From NCBI GenBank assembly GCA_907164885.2, contig OU015492.1:204545009-204609008 (forward strand): DNA of 64,000 nucleotides. The letters are read 5' to 3'. A program made the position numbers and the translations under genes. Under the pieces are notes generated by a model. The model was not told the origin of the DNA and did not search any database. It saw only the letters and a list, made by a program, of their open reading frames with translations. Positions within the stretch are counted from its first letter, which is position 1. The number at the start of each line of letters is the position of its first letter. This document shows, one piece after another, positions 33,599 to 44,677 of the stretch. This stretch comes from Dolomedes plantarius. Lineage: Eukaryota > Arthropoda > Arachnida > Araneae > Dolomedidae.

Positions 33599-33895
33599 AA
33601 ACTCGCGGCCCGCGGGACGCATGCGGCCCGGCCAATATATTGGCACACAATAATATATAATAAAATAACCGAGGCAGAATTATAATTAAATAGGAAGAAT
33701 TCGCTAAGTGTTATTTTAATTACACTCTTTTTTTGCTATTATTAAACAAAATGTGTATATTTATGTTGAATATACTGTAATTAGGTAATATACTGTAAAA
33801 AACCTACGTTTCTATTAATATTGTTTTTTTGCTGCCCACCTATAGTTAAACCTTGTTTGTTTGGCCCAAGTTAGCCTTTGAGTTTGACACCCCTG
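33599..33895. mobile_element. hAT MITE, 297 bp
   Basis: The left end CAGGGGTGTCAAACTC and the right end, reverse complement CAGGGGTGTCAAACTC, match exactly. The flanking octamers are ATTTAAGG (33591-33598) and ATTTAGGG (33896-33903), one mismatch. GC-rich CGGCCCGCGG next to the left end is typical of this hAT MITE style. Confidence 0.93.
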
Positions 33896-34040
33896 ATTTA
33901 GGGTATAGTAAGCAATGGGACATACAAGAAATAACAGAACACCTGGGATGTAAATAAATTGTAAATGCCTTAAATTTTTCGCATCATAATTCGGGAGATA
34001 TAGTTAATAGCAATTTTTTGAAAAAAAAAATACAATGCAC

Positions 34041-34546
34041 TATAGAGAAAATAGCTCACTTCTACCCAGATTTGGGTGTATATAATTTGAAGTGGCACTC
34101 TAAATGAATTTGATACAAACACAGTTTATACATGAAACAATGTTTATTGAATTCGTTGCACATATAGAATTTGCTTTTACAGCAATAAGCATACGTACTA
34201 CTTGTACGGAATATATATATATATTAACATTCAATAGAAATACACCTTACCATACTCACAAACCAGCAGAGAGTCAAACCAGCAGTACTGCCACATAAAC
34301 TTTGGGCCCCCTAAGCACTAGCGCCGGTTAACACCTGCAACTGCTTACCTCGTAGCTCCCTTAACTCGCTTATCTATCAATCTTAACAACCCCCTTCCTT
34401 CAACCTTAACAACCTTTTTTATTAATGACGCTGCATGGTATTTATACTAAGCGCGTATTTTGAAATTAGCATATCTCAAGCAGCTTCTTTAATTCATTCA
34501 CTCAAAAGTTCGATTCTTGTGAATCGAATCTTGTGTATACCTTACA
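34041..34546 (-). mobile_element. Solo LTR, family L1, copy B
   Basis: The termini are as in copies A and C, with a GCAC target duplication (34037-34040 and 34547-34550). Nearly identical to copy A over most of its length, with small indels such as an ATAT expansion near 34215. A TATA-like element and AATAAA occur on the minus strand as in copy A. Confidence 0.9.
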
Positions 34547-34550
34547 GCAC

Positions 34551-35470
34551 TAATGATTATACCTTGCATTTTTTAAAATAAATCTTCTCTAAATTTAGAA
34601 TTTTAAAGATAAAATACCTAATCTTTTTGTTCATATATGAAATCGTGTAAGATATTGCATCATTTATATTATTTAAACGTATTTTCTTTTATGTCACTTC
34701 CTTATTGTAATTCTTTACAAACAATTTTCCAAAGCTGTCTGAAATGTTCCTCCTAACGTGTAAAAAAGAAGATAGTTTATAGTGACTAGGCAATTTTAAG
34801 TAGCCAGCAAGTAGACAGGGAAAAGATATGGAAAAAGGGCATGAAACAATGGTGGTTGAACCATGGAAATAAAAAAAGTATAAAAGCCGTTGGTGAACAG
34901 TATATGCCAAACTTACCTTGTCGGATTCGTTAGAACTGCAATCCTAAAATTAGAATTCTGTATGAAGTTTGGACTAATTAGCTAAGTTGAGTAAGATTTA
35001 GAAACTGGACTTATGTTTAATTTAGGGCCATGATCTTACGGATAAAGTGTACGAATATATTTTGTGTGGGATATGTTAGTTAGTTACTATAAATACAGAT
35101 CGTTACTTGTAAACTGAAAGCGATCATCAGTAAATGTTTTAGTTCATTATTTCAGGCTTATGATTCTTTATAATCACCAGAATCCTGAGAGGCAAATCTT
35201 CTGTCAAGTTTTAAGTACTGTAAAGTCCTTGATAGCAATTAGCCGGCTGTCATATTCAATATTACTTCTTTGATCATGATTAACAACAAAAAAAAAATTC
35301 AAACCTTTTGAAAATAAATTTGTAACAAAAGACTGTAAAAAATCTCTTAGTGGTAATAAAGGAATCCATTATCTTGAGTACTCTTTTGAAAAAGCTTGAC
35401 GGTAAATTAAATTTACTTAGAATAGCTTACAATAATAGAAAAGCCTTACCGAACAAAAATTAATTTCAAC
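34551..35470. other. Unassigned sequence
   Basis: AT-rich, with a 73-codon minus-strand frame at 34689-34910 that shows no motif. Confidence 0.4.
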
Positions 35471-38281
35471 TTAAGGGGACTCGGTACATCTCATTTTGTC
35501 GAAAAATGACCAAATTGACGAATTTCATATTTTTATTCTAAATTATTCCTTCACATGTCTAGAAGATTCCACCCAAATTTCATGTCATTCTGATAAATAT
35601 TTAAGGAGTTATGGTTAATTTTCGTAACCCATATCTTTCATTTTCCCTTTAAATGTCCCTTTAAATCCCAGCTGCTTCAATGTTTACAGCTGAGATCTGA
35701 TCGTCTCCCTGGTTTATTGTAAAAATAATTATTTTTATATCGATGCTGCTTTCAAAGTTCGATTATCCACAACCGTAGCGCCAACTTGTTTACATTTACG
35801 AGTGCTGAACACTGTTTTTTTTTTCATGGATTGCGTTTTATAATTCGAGTTCGTTTAGAGAAGTGGAAGCTTCGTTCATTTTTATTTATTTTGTGTGTTC
35901 TTCTGAAATCATGCCTAGAAGGAAAAGAAAATCTGTTCTTGCAACAGAAAATAATAATAAAAGATGGAAAAAAACCGAAGGTAACATAATAAGTGATAGT
36001 AGTGCAGAATCACGTTGCATGAACACAAGCATGTCATCAAACAGTTGTGCTCGATTGCAGAATTTTCAATCTTGTAATCAAATAGAAACAGAAAATATTA
36101 ATGGTGAATATATTTTTGTAAATACTGTTGAACTGTGAAATTTGCTTTCTAATGTGAAATGTGTAGATTGTGGAAACATATCTCTCAAATTAGACTGTAG
36201 CAGTGCAGTTGGCTTTTACAGAAATTTAAAACTTGTTTGTTTTGAGTGCACCAATGTATTATCAGACACTAAAAGGAAACAAGAATGTTCTAATTTAAAT
36301 ATTCAAGTTGACAGTGCCTTTTCTAATATTGGGAAAGGATATACTGTTATTTAAAAATTTTGTATGTCAATGAATATGGCCCCATTTTCTTCACGAACTT
36401 ATATGAGGTGTGTTGAAAAGCTTAACTCTGCAACTTGTACTTTATCAAAAAATATGTTCGAACAAGTTCATAAGGAAGTGAAAGAAGCTTATAGATCAGG
36501 TTCAAAAACTTCAGCTATTTGTGATATTTCTGTTTCCTGTTTGTGATATTTCTGTAGAAATTAAAAAGGAAGAATGTGTAAATCGCGTAAGAGATTAGGG
36601 ACAGCTTTGCGAAATGCTGTTAAAGATTGGCGTGTTCGTGTTGTCAATTTAGGAGGCAAAGGGCATGGTAGTCTTAAGGAAACGACAATAAAAAAGCTCA
36701 CAAAATACTATCAAAGAGCAATTTTACAGAACAAGGGTGATGTAAATAATATGAAAACTGCAATATATGCTACATTGTTCCACAGTATTTCAACTGACCA
36801 AAAACCACAGCACCACAAATGTCCAAGTGGGGCTGATTCATGGTGTTTCTATCAGTCTGCAGTTTCGAAAGGTGTAAAACCAGGAAATCATAAGTTAAAT
36901 GTTGGAACACCAATTAAAGAAGAATTTTTACCAAAGATACTTCCTATTTACCAACGACTAGCATCAAATGAACTTTTAGAAAAGTGCATTAGTTACAAAA
37001 CGCAAAATGCAAATGAAAGTTTGCATAATATGATTTGGTCTAGGTGTACCAAAGACATATTTGTGTATAAAAAACGTGTAGATCGTTCTGTTAGACAAGC
37101 AATTTGCGAATATAACAAAGGTGTGAGTTTTACATTAAAAGGAGTTCATAAAATACTAGGAATAAAGTCAGGGTGCCATACATAAAGACTTGCAAAAACG
37201 TTAGATATGCGAAAACAATCTTTTCGAGAAAGACGAGCTACATCTAAATATCAATATGTAAGAAAAATTGTAAAAAATGCAAAAGCTAAAAGAGAAATTG
37301 TAGAAAAAAAGAGAGAAGGAATTACTTATAGTGCTGGCTACTTTTAAATCTATTGGAAAGTAATTGACCCTTGTTCATTAAATTTAGAAATTGAAATATT
37401 AAAATTTGGTGGTTTCAAAATTCATATCTTAAGCTATTAATAGTTTATGTTTATTATTATTTAGGATTTATGACAGTAGTGCATCTTATTATAAATATAT
37501 AACAAGTAAGTAGTATATATTATGCCTTAATTTTTGCACATTTACAGCATTTGTCTATTTCAAGATAATTTTACTGCAGTAAACGAGTGGATAACAGCTT
37601 ATATATGCATCTCAATTATTTAAATTAAGGTTTCTAGCTTTTATTTTTTGTTGTGAAAACAAATAATATATCCTATTATTGTTGGCAAAAAAGTTTTCAT
37701 GAAGTAAGATTATATTTAATATGGTTTTTCTATAAATGAAATCTTTAAACTCATTTTTCTCAGTTTGTGATTTTTCAAATTCTCCCCATCTTCGAAATGC
37801 TAAGGCTTCTACAATTCTAATGCAAATGGTCTAATTTTTTTTTTGCTTAATCTTGATACTTACTGTATCAAAACTTCTGAGTGGTTTTTTGATATCTATG
37901 AAAAAACTTTTTAAAAAAATTTATGAATCTAAAAAAGTACTATTTTCTATCGTTTTTTCCATATGCAACCACATTTTATTTTTTTTTACCCTGATCTACT
38001 TATTTTATTTAAAATCTGCTCAGAAGTTTTATGTAGTTAGGTATGATGAACAAGTGGTAAAAAAATCTAGTTCTAAATATAAAAATTAAAAAAGAAGTAG
38101 GAATTTGAAAATTATTGAATTTTTTTTAAAAAATTCAAATTTTTATAAAAAATTATAAAAATGTTAACAATTTGAAATGTTTTATTATTTTGTATCATTC
38201 AGACTTACTTAAATATGATTTCAGAATTTTAATATAGGCATTATTTAAGAAAAAAAAATTTTTGGTACCGAGTCCCCTTAA
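35471..38281 (+). mobile_element. TTAA-bounded element with Mutator-like transposase
   Basis: Both ends read TTAAGGGGACTCGGTAC inward, a perfect 17-bp inverted repeat (35471-35487 and 38265-38281). No 8 to 10-bp duplication typical of Mutator elements is visible outside; TTAA at each end is the only candidate target duplication. A plus-strand transposase remnant fills the middle, followed by about 0.9 kb of AT-rich non-coding sequence. The end sequence resembles the MITE at 12703. Confidence 0.8.
35911..37347 (+). pseudogene. Mutator-like transposase, internally deleted
   Basis: The start is the ATG of MPRRKRKSVLATENNNKRWK (35911), a basic N terminus. A zinc-knuckle-like segment CVDCGNI ... 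CFECTNV (36160-36260) follows. The C-terminal part reads KRLGTALRNAVKDWRVRV, SISTDQKPQHHKCPSGADSW, CFYQ and KTQNANESLHNMIWSRC, the pattern I associate with the Pfam Mutator-like transposase domain of arthropods. In-frame stops lie at 36136, 36352 and 36544, and a shift lies near 36590. A short repeat GTGATATTTCTG marks a junction at 36522-36556 where the catalytic middle seems to be lost. Certainly inactive. Confidence 0.8.
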
Positions 38282-38813
38282 CCGATTTTTTTTTTCAGAG
38301 TGAATTATATTACTTAACTTAATGACTTAATTATGGCATACTATGAGTACTAAACGATTTAAAGACATTACAGAGACCCAAAGAATCTTTTTCCTTAACA
38401 TACGTTTTCATTGAGAAAAACATTCAATATTTCAGGCAAAAAATAGTTTTATGCTGCGTAAGAAAGTAAGTTATACTAGTTAAAAATAATTGGAATTGGC
38501 CGGAAAGGGATTACTTCCGGAAGTAATTAGGAGTAAGTAGGATACAAAATGCAAAAGTAGGTAAAAGGAAATTCGTCGGTACTAAGACTCTAAAGTAGTT
38601 TCATCAATCAAGGGAAGAGATTCTCCTTTTCTGACAATAAAAGTAAATTAATTATAAAAACTTCTTTACAATCGTGGTATGTTGATGGATATTTCGTGTA
38701 TTCTTGTGCAATTTCTGCTCATTGAAAGGAAATAATCTTTTTATATAATTACGAAATGAAAAAAAAAATTACTTTAAGAAGATTTTATGTATTATGAAAA
38801 ATGTATGAAAGAA
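38282..38813. other. Unassigned sequence
   Basis: AT-rich with no recognised feature between the Mutator-like element and the Helitron. Confidence 0.4.
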
Positions 38814-39488
38814 TCTATATATATAAAACAGTTCCGTAACTGACTCATTCATTCATTCACTGACTGACATACAACGCACAGACCAAACCGCTGGACCTAA
38901 AGGGCTGAAATTTTGCATGGCGATTCTTCTAATAGTGTAGGGGTGCACTAAGAAAGATTTTTCAAAAATTCTTCTTAGATTTTTTTAAATTAAATTCTTA
39001 AGCTGTTTTCTAAACTTTTTTTACGTTTGCATTTAAAATAATACATTGAGGGTTATAAAATTTATATCACGAGAAAGATCATAAAAATTCCTTCAAAATG
39101 AAATTTTTTTCGAATTTTTACCTCCATTTCCTGATTTTTGGTGAATTTTTAAAGATTAATTTTTAGAATTTAATTTATTAAATGCTGATCACGTGATTTC
39201 TTTTTCTGGTACTTTAAATAAATTTATCGTCACGTGCAAAAAAAAAAAAAATAGACAAAAAAATATTTTTTTCTTGCTAATGAGGCAGACGATTGGACTT
39301 TATTTTGTCTATAAAAATATCCCTTACGATTTTTTTATAAATATGTTTTTCTTAAATCATTGTATACATTGATCGTCGTATTTATTATAAATATATATAT
39401 ATTTATTTTGTTATGGAATTAATTGCATACATTGACCGTTGTATTAAATTTCAATGTACTCCGTAGCGAAGCGCGGGTTTTCAGCTAG
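38814..39488 (+). mobile_element. Non-autonomous Helitron, family A, copy 2
   Basis: It starts TCTATATATATAAAACAGTT and ends GTAGCGAAGCGCGGG then TTTTCAGCTAG, next to host T. It has fewer ATTC units than copy 1 and otherwise aligns throughout. No coding sequence. Confidence 0.9.
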
Positions 39489-40039
39489 TATGTATATATA
39501 TAGATTAAGATTCATGTATAGATAATGATAGACTTAGCTACCGTAAGATGAGGTTACTTCGTGACTGCAAGGGTTACTTTGTGATACATAGTAATTCTTT
39601 TCGTATTTCGGATCTTGCGCCACGCCCGTGATACCAGGTAGACAAAGAACAGCACCAACAGCTTGTCCGACATACAGAGACACCTAGTGGCCAGTGTCCG
39701 AAGCTTCTTTGTTTTCGCTTGCAAGTCTATTGTTCAAACCTGTTGTCAAGCTATTGACTCAAACTTCGGAAACGTTGTGTGCTGAAGGCTAACATATTAT
39801 TCAACCAACTGCCACAAGTAATTAGTTTTTATTGTCCATATGTTGGTTAGATTGTGGAGCAGTATAATTTTTGTGTAGGGATATTTCCAAGAGATATGAG
39901 AACATAACCTAAATATCGAAAGGTGGCGGGGTTAGTATGTGACACATTGACACTGTCACAAAATAACACACAAAGTAGACCCACATCCTCTAGCCGTTCG
40001 ATGTTGCATTTTTCCATCCTCTAAAATACCACTGGAGGG

Positions 40040-40168
40040 AAAAACTACCCCAAGGAGCAGAATGTGCCGAAAGACGAATTTCATCATCTTCTCAAAGAAC
40101 TGATCACTGCCCTGGGTACCCGAGGTCTCTTTGATGTCAAACGTATAGATAAAGCTATCCAATATTTG
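40040..40168 (+). pseudogene. Possible pogo-type transposase C-terminal scrap
   Basis: The frame reads GKNYPKEQNVPKDEFHHLLK and ELITALGTRGLFDVKRIDKA. The pattern of a Lys-Asp/Glu-Phe-Leu-Lys-Glu-Leu segment resembles the tail following the catalytic core in some pogo-like proteins. No catalytic motif is visible, and it may be chance. Confidence 0.3.
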
Positions 40169-40419
40169 TAATATGTATATATAATTGTGTATCAAGCTTT
40201 TGATAAGCGTTTTACTGTCTAACTTGTGTCAAGTAATTTTTCCTCTTTGATTTCAAGGCGAAAACACAGATGTCACAAAGTGGCCCCACTCGGCGGGGAA
40301 ACTTTGTGACATATTGGAATTTGAATTTATCAGTGGTAATTAAAGATCCGGGTTAGTGCAATACATTACTACGTAAGGAAAGGATGTACCAATGTTTTTC
40401 AATTGTTCGTTTTGGACTG

Positions 40420-41942
40420 TGTCGTGGAGACACGACACGTGTTCAGAAAAAGGGGCGATAGAGAATATAATTCAAGGAGGCAGACAAAGAAGTGCCTTGA
40501 CCAGCGGGGTAATATGTTGCGTAGGCGAAACGAAAGGGGAGATATGACAAGTTGAGAGGGGGCAATTGAAATGGAAAACAAGAAAACGGTCCACAGCTGC
40601 GTTTAACGAACGGATTGGAGTTAAGATGGATAATGTTGAGGTCAGAGGGAAGAGAATTTTGACAGTAAAAGGGGCCCAGCTGCTTATAATGAGCTAAGGG
40701 AAGTCTGAAAACGGAGTCATAGTTAGGAAAAGAAAAGGGGTGAGGCAGTTTACGATGTTGGACTGCGTTAAAAACACCACAGGAGGCCGGAGAAGAGCAT
40801 GAGAAGTTGGGAGTGTAAGAAACCCCAGACAGGTGCAAGGGCGGACGCCCCCTTCAATGTTGATTGGAGTAAATTTTAATATAAAATAGGTGGTCGGCCA
40901 ATGAAGTAGCCCCGGATCGACCTATAGGGCAGAAGATGGCCACCAATGAAGGCCTGAATAGATAATGATAGAAGTTCAGCTCGGTAGGAAAGTTTTTAGA
41001 AAAAGGACAAGAATAGTTTGAGAATTCACAAGAGGCACACATAAGCCCCCGTAGCCGACGAAGGAGGAGAGAATGAGATGACGGGCTACTGACTTAATAC
41101 GGGAGAAATAGACGCAAGTCCCCGGTACCCGAATAGCTGACCAATGACAGGTACGCTGGAGAAGTAGACGCAAGTCCCCGGTACCCGAATAGCTGACCGA
41201 TGACAGTTACGCTGGAGAATTAGATGTAAAACCCCTGTACCGGAGTGGCCGACCGACTAACCTGCCGTTCATCAAGAGAGGAACTGACCTACCGATTGAC
41301 CAACGCTCCCCCGAAGCGATTGCGTATCTACGGAGACGTGCGCCCTGAGTCCGCCGCCAGCAGATAGTTACAGCCGTGTCTCTGGACCAGAAAGTCCGAT
41401 GACCCCCCAGCCAGGCTTGTGATGATGGAGTGTCTTCAGATAAGGTAGTAGAGTATCTTGGCTTATCCTAACAATGCCCAATACGTACTAGAGTTCACAG
41501 ATAATTAGATGGGGTCCGATTAATGTGAAATGTTACTATATATACATAGATATCTATCATAGAATATTGATTGTTTATGTCCGTATTAATTGGATTAGTA
41601 TGTTGTAATGATTTAGCAATGTGTTTATGCGTATCGATTAAGAAGCATAGGATAATCAGAGAATGTTAAGGAATAGATAAAGGATATGAATCCTTGGTAT
41701 AGATGAGAATGAATAGTGTATTAATGAGAATAATTAATGTATTGATATGATATAGGAAGAAGGATAATTTGAAATGCATATATATTGTGTTAATGAGATA
41801 GAAAATTCGGGAGTCTGCAATGAATAGGATTGTTTGTATATGTATTATAATTAGGTTTAATAAATTGATTTGTATCTATACATATGAGCATCACTTTATA
41901 ATTAATCATACTAACCACTATTATAATATAATTACGGTGACA
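40420..41942. mobile_element. Solo LTR, 1.5 kb, with 5-bp target duplication
   Basis: It begins TGTCGTGGAGACACGACACG and ends ATTACGGTGACA. GACTG is duplicated exactly at 40415-40419 and 41943-41947. The left half is rich in G and C and purines. About 56-bp tandem units lie at 41100-41275. TG and CA ends with a 5-bp duplication suit BEL/Pao or Gypsy; orientation is undecided, though AATAAA-like words near 41860 favour plus. Minus-strand frames inside it show no retroviral motif. Confidence 0.85.
41100..41275. repeat. Tandem repeat inside the solo LTR
   Basis: GACGCAAGTCCCCGGTACCC followed by GAATAGCTGACC recurs at 41111 and 41168 (about 57-bp period), with a more diverged third unit from 41222. 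Confidence 0.85.
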
Positions 41943-42016
41943 GACTGCTTTTAAAACTGATCGGCTGGCACACGAAAAACTTAAAATCTGTCACAAAGTA
42001 ATCTCATCTCACGGTA

Positions 42017-42329
42017 TATAAATAGATGTGTGAGTTTTCATAATTGTATAGGTATAGGTATCGTCATGTGATGTTAGATAAAATATTAACCACGTCGAAA
42101 ATACTCAACATTTTTACTACGCCCTGAATAACTGACAATATAGACAACCATGTCGGAAAACGTGTTCCCTCATCTCTATCTCCTACATATGTGGACTGGC
42201 TGTATTGGTTTATGTTGATAAACTGCGATGAAATAGCGTTTAATGCAGTTTCCTTTTGAGCTCCCTAGGTAGTGTGTACTTAACAGTTAACTTGCCAGCG
42301 TTGCCTTAGTGTGTTCATTGTACCGAAGA
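42017..42329. other. Unassigned sequence
   Basis: No recognisable feature between the pogo-like element and the fold-back array. Confidence 0.4.
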
Positions 42330-43302
42330 GCAGCTGTTCAGTTCAACCGATTGAGATGAGATTTCATATATATTTATTCAGAGGTAGGAGCTCGGGATTC
42401 TGTGAATGGCAACAAAGTGACTCTCATGGTTACGGTTATAGGTACAGAAACTCAAAATTTGCAAATGGCAACACCCACTTTTTTTCCCTCGCAAAATGCT
42501 CAGCGCATGCGAAAACCCTAGAGAGCGTTGGAACGGTACATGTATCACAAAAAACGGATGCGTTATGCACGCACAAAAAACAGCTCTGCGAACGGCCAAC
42601 AACGACAAGATCCGGAGGAAATTTGCATATGACAGAGGCTAGAAACCAATCAAAGAACGCCGTTCGCCAGATATTCAGCGTAGAAAACCGATAAAAAGCT
42701 CTCTGATCATGTTTTTGTTAGCCATTCGCAAAGTTGTTTTTTGTGCGTGCATAACACGTCCGATTTTTGTGATACACGTACCGTTCCAACGCTTTTTAGG
42801 GTTCTCGCATGCGCAGAGCATTTTGCGACGGGAAAAAGTGAGCGTTGCCATTTGAAAATTTCGAGTTTCTATACTTATAACCGTAACCATGAAAGTCACT
42901 GTGCTGCCGTTCTCATAATCCCGAGCTCATACCTCTGAATAACTATATCTGAAATCTCATCTCGATAGGTTGAACGGAACGGCCACTAGAGGTCCATATA
43001 TCGTCTTTTTTTTGCCATTCGCAGAGCTGTTTTTTTGTGCGTGCATAACGCGTCCGTTTTTTCTGATACACGTACAGTTCCAACGCTCTTTAGGGTTTTC
43101 GCATACACTGAGCATTTTGCGACGGGAAAAAGTTGGTGTTTCCATTTGAAAATTTTCGAGTTTCTGTACCAATAACCGTAACCGTGAGCGCCATGTTGTT
43201 GCCATTCACAGAATCCCGAGCTCATACCTCTGAATAACTATCACGAAACGGAACGGCCGCTAGAGATCCATATATTGGCAAAGTTTCAATATGACCACCC
43301 TG
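42330..43302. mobile_element. Fold-back array of three related blocks
   Basis: One block (about 42377-42608) is inverted relative to two direct copies (about 42721-42960 and 43014-43245, period 293 bp). Shared words include GTGCGTGCATAACGCGTCCG, GTTCCAACGCT, GCATTTTGCGACGGGAAAAA and CGAGCTCATACCTCTGAATA. The right edge ATGACCACCCTG lies at a TA, as in the mariner-type fold-backs; a matching left end was not found. All frames here are repeat read-through. Confidence 0.78.
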
Positions 43303-43430
43303 TATATTATTTCCTATCTTATAAACTCTAGTGTAAAACGAAAATTGTTCGAAGCCATCCCTGAATAAAGTAGCCAATTCGTTAGGTTATCTAAAGTTAC
43401 GACATATCAAATAAAGGTAGAACATTTACT
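43303..43430. other. Short unassigned spacer
   Basis: Nothing recognised between the fold-back array and the palindrome. Confidence 0.4.
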
Positions 43431-43457
43431 GCTCACCTAATAAGTTACAGAGCGCTG

Positions 43458-43522
43458 CTTATGTAACTCTATTACTTATTAGGTGAGCAGCGCTCACCTA
43501 ATAAGTAATAGAGTTACATAAG
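43458..43522. repeat. 65-bp palindrome with 31-base perfect arms
   Basis: CTTATGTAACTCTATTACTT and the following 11 bases are exactly mirrored as reverse complement after a 3-base AGC centre. A partial extra copy (GCTCACCTAATAAGTTACAG) precedes it at 43433-43452. It lies just upstream of the BEL/Pao remnant. Confidence 0.95.
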
Positions 43523-43565
43523 GTATTCAGGTCTCTGAGTCTGCATCTTTAATTTTAAACTTAAT

Positions 43566-43997
43566 TTTGTAGAAAGTGATAGAGATTTGACCCAATTTTT
43601 GTGGATTGATCGACTTCCACAAAATGCAGATTCTCCATTGGAATTTGTAATAATGAAGATGACGCGTGTATTATTTGGTGTGACGTCCGTTTTAAGTCCG
43701 TTTCTGTTAGGAGCCGTAATTAAACACCATGTAAAAGAGTTCGAAAATCAATATCCCGAAACTTGCTCTGTAATCAATAATTCAATGTATGTAGATGATT
43801 TGTTGTTAAGTGCATCTACAGTGGAAGAGGCATTAAAGCTATCAAAAGCGTCCTTAGACATTTTTCTAAAAGCTAACATGTCCCTACGCAAATGGCAAAG
43901 TGATTCTCATCCTTTAAAGGAATATTTGCGAACATCAAATTTTGATGTATGTCTCGACACATCACTTAGTGCAACCCCATTTAAAATTTATGATTAA
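43566..43997 (+). pseudogene. BEL/Pao pol: reverse transcriptase fragment
   Basis: The frame reads VESDRDLTQFLWIDRLPQ, then VLFGVTS, SPFLLGAVIKHHV and SMYVDDLLLSASTVEEALKL. YVDDLL is the catalytic two-aspartate box of reverse transcriptase, and the style is that of Pao-type elements. The N-terminal polymerase half, gag and protease are absent. Downstream, at 44098-44215, a remnant reads GRIFDPVGFRTPFTV, the usual linker to RNase H, with stops. Confidence 0.88.
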
Positions 43998-44257
43998 TAT
44001 GGAATACCGAGAAAGATAATTTCAGATTACATAATCAGAATCTTTCGGAATTTGTTAATTGTCAAGAAAAAACTAAAAGAACCTTAATTCGTGCGGCTGG
44101 GAGAATTTTTGACCCAGTTGGATTCCGAACTCCATTTACAGTCATTATAAAAATTATTTTCCAGTCATTCTTGGATTAGGACATCGATTAGGACCAAAAA
44201 TTGCCAGAAAATCTAGAGAACAAACGGAATAGCTAGTGTGCACAAGTTCCACACCTC

Positions 44258-44670
44258 AGTAAGATAGAATTGCGCAGGTACTATTTCCGAGATTTACAGG
44301 GAACTTATGACAACGTACAAATCCACTGTTTTAGTGATGCAAGCAAGAAAGTCTTTGGTGCTGTAGTTTTTCTTAGATATGAGAAAGATAACAATGTGAA
44401 GACAAGCTTTGTTACATCGAAAATCAGACTAGCTCCAATAAAACGTTTGTCATTACCAAGATTAGAACTTATGGGTGCCTTGATTGGCGCTAGGCTTATC
44501 AACCGCGTACTGTCAATTCTTAAGTTTAGTGTCAAAAAACAATATTTATGGACAGATTCGAACATTGTTCTTCACTGGGTTAAGAGCTCTTCTAGTACAT
44601 GGAAACCCTTCGTGAGTAATAGTATTGTTGAAATCCAAACTCTAACTAACCCAAAAGTCTGGAAACATTA
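44258..44670 (+). pseudogene. BEL/Pao pol: RNase H fragment
   Basis: CFSDASKKVFGAVVFLRYE supplies the first RNase H aspartate, followed by SLPRLELMGALIGARL with its glutamate and YLWTDSNIVLHWVKSS with the next aspartate. The order matches Pao-type RNase H. The domain is cut after NPKVWKH by an inverted copy of the element's own 3' part. It resumes at 45298 as CPGRDNPADRLTRGL. Confidence 0.88.
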
Positions 44671-44677
44671 AACTGGA

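Larger units (their letters stand above)
39541..42014 (+). mobile_element. Pogo-like DNA element split by a solo LTR
   Basis: The left end CCGTAAGATGAGGTTACTTC and the right end, reverse complement CCGTGAGATGAGATTACTTT, lie at TA (39539-39540 and 42015-42016). ACTTTGTGAC-like words recur in both orientations at about 39556, 39583, 39943, 39954, 40272, 40308 and 41988. Without the LTR it is about 0.95 kb. The TA target and ends suit the Tc1/mariner/pogo group, but the transposase evidence is weak. Confidence 0.78.

Noticed and set aside
36142..36546. Separate small genes within the Mutator-like region
   Set aside because: They share one frame with the upstream and downstream pieces and are parts of a single broken transposase.
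40399..41173. Minus-strand frames up to 131 codons in GC-rich sequence
   Set aside because: They lie in the 1.5-kb solo LTR bounded by GACTG; composition is purine-biased on the plus strand and no motif is visible.
42311..43225. Five frames of 65 to 127 codons with similar words
   Set aside because: They come from the inverted and direct blocks of the fold-back array, on either strand, with no conserved protein motif.
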